Positions 59,220-64,000 of a stretch of 64,000 nt of DNA are shown here, piece by piece (within the stretch, counting starts at the first letter, position 1; each line of letters starts with the position of its first letter). The stretch lies in the NCBI RefSeq assembly GCF_023093535.1, contig NZ_CP095757.1, positions 3,286,001 to 3,350,000 of the forward strand. Direction: 5' to 3'. The notes under the pieces are model-generated. The model saw nothing but the letters and a program-made list of their open reading frames with translations, did no database searches and had not been told where the DNA came from. The translations under genes and the position numbers were made by a program. Source of the DNA: Halovivax limisalsi (GTDB lineage Archaea; Halobacteriota; Halobacteria; Halobacteriales; Natrialbaceae).

Positions 59220-59510
59220 ATGAAACCCGCTGCACGACTCGGCGATCAGACCGCACACGGGACGCCGCTTACGGGAACGGGGAGTCCGAACGTACTCATC
59301 GGCGGGCGCCCGGCCTGGCGGTCGATCACCGACGTACATAGCTGTCCGCTTACCACGGGCCCGGTTCCGCACGTCGGCGGTCCGGTATTGAAGGGGAGTA
59401 CGAGCGTGTTGATCAACAATATGCCGGCAACGCGTCTCGGCGACTCGATCGTCGAGAGCGGGCCGCCGAACACCATCGTCGCCGGCTGTCCAACGGTCTT
59501 GATCGGCTAG
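59220..59510 (+). CDS. PAAR-domain spike tip (Afp10-like)
   Basis: A 96-residue PAAR-repeat protein: PAARLGDQTAHGTPLTGTGS, VLIGGRPAWR, DVHSCPLTTGPVPHVGGPVL, VLINNMPATRLGD and IVAGCPTVLIG. The histidines and cysteine (HG, HSC, PHVGG, GC) are the zinc-binding set at the tip. It sharpens the gpV spike and could carry effectors, but no extension domain is present. Confidence 0.95.
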   Translation: MKPAARLGDQTAHGTPLTGTGSPNVLIGGRPAWRSITDVHSCPLTTGPVPHVGGPVLKGSTSVLINNMPATRLGDSIVESGPPNTIVAGCPTVLIG

Positions 59511-59514
59511 GCAG

Positions 59515-59913
59515 ATGGCTGACGACTTTATCGGAACCGGCTGGTCGTATCCGGTCACGACGGACAATCAGGGCGATATCGCGGTCTCGGAGAGCGAGAC
59601 GGATATCGAGGAATCCATCAGGATCATCCTCGGGACCGCCAAGGGTGAACGCGTGATGCGCCCGGAGTTCGGCTGTGACATCTACGAGCACGTCTACTCG
59701 ACGGCGTCGCCGGTGACGCTCAATCTTATCGAGAGTAGCGTCGAGGAGGCACTGGTCCGGTGGGAACCCCGGATCGACGTCGAAGACATCACCGCCCGCC
59801 GTGACGAGGACGAACCCAATCGGATTCTGATCGAGATCGAGTACTACGTTCGGACGACGAACAGTCTGGCGAACATGGTGTATCCGTTCCACATTACCGA
59901 GGGCGATGGATGA
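59515..59913 (+). CDS. Baseplate wedge protein gp25-like (Afp9)
   Basis: A 132-residue GPW/gp25 protein. It starts MADDFIGTGWSYPVTTDNQG, then ESIRIILGTAKGERVMRPEFGC, IYEHVYSTASPVTLNLIESS and VRWEPRIDVEDI: all conserved in gp25/TssE proteins, which nucleate sheath assembly on the baseplate and contain the EPR motif (here WEPRI). Confidence 0.94.
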   Translation: MADDFIGTGWSYPVTTDNQGDIAVSESETDIEESIRIILGTAKGERVMRPEFGCDIYEHVYSTASPVTLNLIESSVEEALVRWEPRIDVEDITARRDEDEPNRILIEIEYYVRTTNSLANMVYPFHITEGDG

Positions 59914-59925
59914 GGGCCGAAACCG

Positions 59926-62900
59926 ATGAGTGAGAGCCCACCCACGATCGACGAGAGCGACCGCGAACGCCGATTCGAGGAGTTACGTGCGCGGACCGAC
60001 CGGTACGTCGAGGAGTGGGATCCGGATCACGCGGACGTTGGACTCACGCTCTTGCGGATTTTCTCGACGTTCGAACACGACGTCCGGCAGCGACTCAACG
60101 ACCTGCCGCGCAAACACCACCTGGCATTCCTCGATGCGCTGGGATTCGATCGGCGTCCTCCACAGGCGGCCCGGACGCCGCTGCGGTTTTCGCTCTCCGG
60201 CGATCTCGACCGAAACGTTCGGATTCCGGGTGGAACCGCAGCCGTCGCAGACGATCCGGACGCCGGCACGGTCCAGTTCGAACTGTCACGGGACGGCGGG
60301 TTCGAGGCCACGCCAGCAGCGATCGAGCACGTGATGGCAGTCGACCCGGCGCGCGACAGTATCGTCGATCACGGCCGCTTGCTCGACGGAGCGGCGGTCT
60401 CACTCTTCGAGGGAACGAACCAGCAGCGACATCGCTTCTACGTCAGTCACGAAACTGGCTTGCAGTTGGCGGGCGGGTCGACGTTTACGCTGCACGTTCG
60501 GACCGACGCCGACAGGGGGCAGCTGTTCGACGACGGTATCTGGGAGTATTACGGCGAGGACGACTCGGGAACGACCGGCTGGCACCGGCTGCGCGTTCCC
60601 GCCGACACTCCTGGGGATGGCGCCGTCGACGTCGAGGCGCTGCGCGAACGGTTTGCCTCACACGTCGAATCGGCGGAGAGAGAAGCCGGCCTCCTGAGCC
60701 AGCCGTTCGAACTGCCGGGACCGACGGTAGCGACGACGGTCGGTGAGGTCGATTCTCGATGGCTCCGCTATCGGGTTCCGGCCGGCGAACCGATTCCGGC
60801 GATCGAGATCGACGAGATTGCCATCGAAATCAGCCGAGCTGACGCCGACGGTGTGCGTGAACCGGACGTCATGCTCTCGAACGACGTCCCGATCGATCCG
60901 GCGGCGTCGACGATCAGACCGTTCGGACGACTCCCGCAACCGCCGGCGACCTGCTTCATCGGGTGTCAGGAGGCCTTTACGAAGCCGGGGGCGACGGTGA
61001 CGCTTCGGTTCGGCGAAGCGTCCGAGAGCGCAGCCGAGGCGGCGACTGAGCGGGCTGACGAATCGGGTGCGGCCGAGTCCGATCCGGTCTCGATGGGCGT
61101 CCTCGACGGGCCACCGGAGCTTTCCTGGGAGTACTGGAACGGTGACGGCTGGACCCGACTGGCCGACTGTCGAGACGGGACCGAGGCGTTCAGACACGCC
61201 GGAACCGTCGAATTCGAAGTGCCTGACGATATCGAAGCGACGGCCGTCTCGGGCCACGAAAGCGTCTGGATCCGGGCCAGGCTCGTCGACGGGACCTACG
61301 GTCGCCCGCAGTACGATCCGTCGGTCGAGACGGACGCAGACCGCGTCGTCGGTGGGCCGTCCGCACCGGCATTTGGGAGCGTCCAAATCGCCTACGAGCT
61401 CGAACCACAGCCGTTCGAGCGGTTCTACACCGAGAACAACGGCTCGATACGGTCGACCCGCCCGACAGCGGGCGAGCCCGTCGTTCCGTTCGCCGAACTG
61501 CCGGACGACGAACAGACGCTGTACGTCGGATTCGATCACCCGCTCGAGAACGGGCCGCTCTCGCTGTTTGTCGCCATCGACGATCGCATCTATCCGCGCT
61601 CGTTCGACCCCGGTATTCAGTGGGAGTACTGTCCGGATCCGTCGACGATGGAATGGGAGAAACTCGAATTCGACGACGGGACCGACGGCCTGACCGAGCG
61701 GGGAACGGTCGAGTGGACCCTCGCGACGCCGACGGAATCGTTCGACCTGTTCGGTCGGTCGGCACACTGGATTCGCGCCCGCGCGAGCACGGACGCGTTC
61801 GACGCCGGTGAGGGATCGACCGCGAGTGAGCCGCCGACAGCCGACGGGAATCACAGCCGATCGCGGTCGCCGCCGACGGTCGATACCGTCGCCGTGAATA
61901 CGGCCTGGGCGTACAACACCGTGACGATCACCGACGAGGTGCTCGGTTCCAGCGACGGCTCGCACGACCAGTCGTTCGTCTGTTCGCAGGCGCCGATCAT
62001 CGAACTGACGCTGTGGGTCGACGAGTTCGAAACCCTCTCTGCGGGCGAACGACGCCGGCTCCGCGAGCGCCGGCCGGACGACGTCGAGGAGGCGTACGAT
62101 TCGCGGGGCGAGCCCGAAGCGTTCTGGGTGCGGTGGGAGGCCGTCGAGGACTTCCTCGATTCGGGGCCGCAGGATCGCCACTACGTCGTCGACCGAACCC
62201 AGGGAACCGTTCAGTTCGGCGGTGGCGACACCGGTCGAATCCCGCCGCGTGGCGTCGATAACGTCAAGGTGAGCTATACGACCGGCGGAGGAACCGACGG
62301 GAACGTCGACGCCGGCGCCGTCACCGATCTCAAGAGTTCGGTTTCCATGGTCGAGTCGGTGACGAACCCGTTGCCGGCAGACGGTGGCACGGACGTCGAA
62401 TCGACCGAAACGCTCGTTCACCGCTCGAGTACGCGATTGAAACATCGCAACCGCGCGGTGACGGCAACCGACTACGAGGCGCTGGCCCAGGCCAGATTTC
62501 CGGAACTGGCGCGGGTCTCGTGTCGGCCGGCCGGCGAGTCGGGCCAGCAGGTGACCGTGCTGATCGTTCCGGACAGCGAGCGCGAAAAGCCCGTTCCGCC
62601 CCGAGCACTCAAACACCGCGTCCGGGAGACGCTCCTCGAACACGCCCCGGCCGGGTTCGTCGCCGGCGACGAGTCGGCCCTCGTAGTCAGTGGGCCGGGA
62701 TACGCACCGCTATCGGTCGATCTCACGGTTCGAGCCGCCGGCGTCCGGAGCGTCTCGGCGTTGAAAAATCGGATCGAATCGAGTCTGGACGACTACCTGC
62801 ACCCGATCGCAGGCAATCACGGGGAGGGATGGTCGTTCCAGGCGCTGCCGGACCTGGCGTCGCTCTCGGCCGTCGTCGAGGGACTCGAGGCCGTCGGTTC

Positions 62901-63042
62901 GATCGTCCACCTCGATGGGACGGTCAGCGTCGGCGAGACGGCGTACGATCTCGCCGAGTCGGATGGACGCCCGTCGCTTCCCGAGGATACGCTGGTCTGT
63001 AGCGCCAGCCACGACATCACTGTTCGGACGGAGGGTGCCTGA
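59926..63042 (+). CDS. Large eCIS baseplate protein (gpJ/gp47-like, Afp11-type)
   Basis: A 1038-residue baseplate-assembly protein. The N-terminus (EEWDPDHADVGLTLLRIFST, then RKHHLAFLDALGFDRRPPQ) is the hallmark of eCIS 'putative baseplate assembly' proteins. Long beta-rich repeats with W-E-Y-W-N-G-type strands follow. The C-terminal third holds the gp47/gpJ core: YVVDRTQGTVQFGGGDTGR, VKVSYTTGGGTDGNVDAGAV, STRLKHRNRAVTATDYEALA and FPELARVSC. With the next gene it builds the baseplate wedge. Confidence 0.92.
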   Translation: MSESPPTIDESDRERRFEELRARTDRYVEEWDPDHADVGLTLLRIFSTFEHDVRQRLNDLPRKHHLAFLDALGFDRRPPQAARTPLRFSLSGDLDRNVRIPGGTAAVADDPDAGTVQFELSRDGGFEATPAAIEHVMAVDPARDSIVDHGRLLDGAAVSLFEGTNQQRHRFYVSHETGLQLAGGSTFTLHVRTDADRGQLFDDGIWEYYGEDDSGTTGWHRLRVPADTPGDGAVDVEALRERFASHVESAEREAGLLSQPFELPGPTVATTVGEVDSRWLRYRVPAGEPIPAIEIDEIAIEISRADADGVREPDVMLSNDVPIDPAASTIRPFGRLPQPPATCFIGCQEAFTKPGATVTLRFGEASESAAEAATERADESGAAESDPVSMGVLDGPPELSWEYWNGDGWTRLADCRDGTEAFRHAGTVEFEVPDDIEATAVSGHESVWIRARLVDGTYGRPQYDPSVETDADRVVGGPSAPAFGSVQIAYELEPQPFERFYTENNGSIRSTRPTAGEPVVPFAELPDDEQTLYVGFDHPLENGPLSLFVAIDDRIYPRSFDPGIQWEYCPDPSTMEWEKLEFDDGTDGLTERGTVEWTLATPTESFDLFGRSAHWIRARASTDAFDAGEGSTASEPPTADGNHSRSRSPPTVDTVAVNTAWAYNTVTITDEVLGSSDGSHDQSFVCSQAPIIELTLWVDEFETLSAGERRRLRERRPDDVEEAYDSRGEPEAFWVRWEAVEDFLDSGPQDRHYVVDRTQGTVQFGGGDTGRIPPRGVDNVKVSYTTGGGTDGNVDAGAVTDLKSSVSMVESVTNPLPADGGTDVESTETLVHRSSTRLKHRNRAVTATDYEALAQARFPELARVSCRPAGESGQQVTVLIVPDSEREKPVPPRALKHRVRETLLEHAPAGFVAGDESALVVSGPGYAPLSVDLTVRAAGVRSVSALKNRIESSLDDYLHPIAGNHGEGWSFQALPDLASLSAVVEGLEAVGSIVHLDGTVSVGETAYDLAESDGRPSLPEDTLVCSASHDITVRTEGA

Positions 63043-63044
63043 CG

Positions 63045-64000
63045 ATGGGGATCGACGTTCCCGACCTCGACGACAGAGCCTACGACGACCTGCTCGAGCG
63101 AGCGCAGAAACTCGTACCGGCGTACTCCGACACCTGGACGGACTTCAACCCGCACGATCCCGGCATCACGATTCTGGAGCTGTTGGCCTGGCTTACCGAG
63201 ACGCACACGTACCAGCTCGATCAGATTACGGACGCTCACCGACGGAAGCATCTCCAGTTACTCGGAAAGCGGCCGCGTCGCTCGCGGCCGGCCGAGGCGA
63301 CGGTGCAGTTTCGTCCGCCGGCATCGGCGGCGGGGACTCGCCTGCCGGCGGGCACCAGACTGGCGGTGACGGACGAGACCGCGACGCGACACCGCTTCGA
63401 GACCGAGCGCGACGTCGTGCTGACCGACGCCGAGATCGAACGGGCGCTCACGGTCGTCGACGGCGAGGTGACGGATCACGGTGACGGGACGGTCCCGTCG
63501 TTTTACCGACCGTTCGGTCGGACGGCCGACCCATCGGCGACGTTCTATCTCGGCTTCGACGGGAATCCGTTCGCCGGCGCCGACGCGCTGACGCTGTCGG
63601 TCAGCTATCACGACGAGAATCTCCCGGAACCCGGTGGGTCGACCGCCGCGGTGCCGCCGTTCGACCCGTCGGTCGATCTCGCGTGGGCCTATCGATCGGC
63701 GGACGGCGACTGGAAATCGCTCTCGGTTCGGGTCGACGACACCGAGGCGTTCTATCGCAGCGGGCTGATCGAACTGTCCCCCGCAGGAACCGATGCGGGG
63801 CTCGACGGGCGATCGGAGCCGGCGGCGATTTCGACCGAGCGGCCCTGGGTTCGCTGTCGCGTTCGGACGGGCGGCTGGGAGGTTCCACCGCAGGTCGCGG
63901 GGATTAGACCGAATGCCGTGACGGTGACGAATACGATCCGGGTCGACGCGGAGCCGTTGCGTCGAATCGAGGCGAGCCAGGAACGCGGGGCGTCACCGGT
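63045..64000 (+). CDS. Second large baseplate protein (Afp12-type), partial
   Basis: At least 318 residues, running off the window. It begins MGIDVPDLDDRAYDDLLERA, then VPAYSDTWTDFNPHDPGITI and LELLAWLTETHTYQLDQITD, strongly diagnostic of the eCIS/phage baseplate wedge family (gpJ- or gp6-like). It starts 2 bases after the previous stop. Tail fibre, tape measure and other late genes would be expected beyond the end. Confidence 0.92.
   Translation, partial: MGIDVPDLDDRAYDDLLERAQKLVPAYSDTWTDFNPHDPGITILELLAWLTETHTYQLDQITDAHRRKHLQLLGKRPRRSRPAEATVQFRPPASAAGTRLPAGTRLAVTDETATRHRFETERDVVLTDAEIERALTVVDGEVTDHGDGTVPSFYRPFGRTADPSATFYLGFDGNPFAGADALTLSVSYHDENLPEPGGSTAAVPPFDPSVDLAWAYRSADGDWKSLSVRVDDTEAFYRSGLIELSPAGTDAGLDGRSEPAAISTERPWVRCRVRTGGWEVPPQVAGIRPNAVTVTNTIRVDAEPLRRIEASQERGASP

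Noticed and set aside
40864-64000. Myovirus-like prophage or type VI secretion system
   Set aside because: No head, portal, terminase, integrase or TssJLM membrane complex. DUF4157, DUF4255, DUF6760, the AAA ATPase and sheath type are specific to eCIS.

Overview
The window comes from a halophilic archaeon of the class Halobacteria. The evidence is a high-GC chromosome with acidic proteins, an ftsZ2 gene preceded by the ribbon-helix-helix regulator gene cdrS and the related cdrL, archaeal TATA boxes about 25 nt upstream of leaderless starts, an archaeal-type prolyl-tRNA synthetase, and many haloarchaeal-only families (HTH_10/bacterio-opsin-activator-like, DUF7344, HalOD1, DUF7692). I cannot name the genus from sequence alone.

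Layout. (1) 1-2765: cell-division block on the minus strand (ftsZ2, cdrS, cdrL), then a tRNA-Tyr gene on the plus strand. (2) 2745-20669: an integrated element of about 18 kb whose left edge is the 3' end of tRNA-Tyr. It carries a rightward early operon of tiny zinc-ribbon proteins, a PD-(D/E)XK-like protein, DUF6884-like and DUF488-like proteins and a large probable replication protein. Two AT-rich cargo genes follow. A leftward structural operon comes next, in the order four-helix membrane protein, glycosylation-rich protein, Tat-type spike, signal-peptide protein, coiled membrane protein, NTPase; this matches the conserved cluster of pleolipoviruses. A type IV pilin-like gene, a phiH1-type winged-helix repressor and a tyrosine integrase complete it. 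The right end is an unusual array of at least four copies of the tRNA-Tyr 3' end, mixed with inverted copies and hairpins.

(3) 20.7-40.5 kb: ordinary chromosome. It holds a PAP2-like membrane protein, two regulators, a decayed TnpB gene, an HTTM membrane protein, a GIDE-domain protein, a membrane spermidine-synthase-like protein, an ABC export system of the MacB/FtsX type, AlaX, ProS, a VapBC toxin-antitoxin pair, a quinone oxidoreductase, a NUDIX hydrolase, a CBS protein and a HAD phosphatase.

(4) 40864-64000 (runs off the end): an extracellular contractile injection system (eCIS, the family of Photorhabdus virulence cassettes and the antifeeding prophage). Present are sheath, two tube proteins, assembly factors, a Pvc16-like DUF4255 protein, an AAA+ ATPase (these two on the opposite strand), a DUF4157 protein with an HEVVH motif followed by an overlapping unknown gene, a polytopic membrane protein, a 1656-residue cysteine-free disordered protein, a LysM baseplate protein, hub, spike, PAAR tip, gp25 and two large baseplate proteins. 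No capsid, portal or terminase gene is seen, so this is an injection machine and not a prophage. The most novel items are the giant disordered protein and the membrane protein built into the eCIS locus, the DUF4157 gene pair, and the tRNA-derived att array of the provirus.
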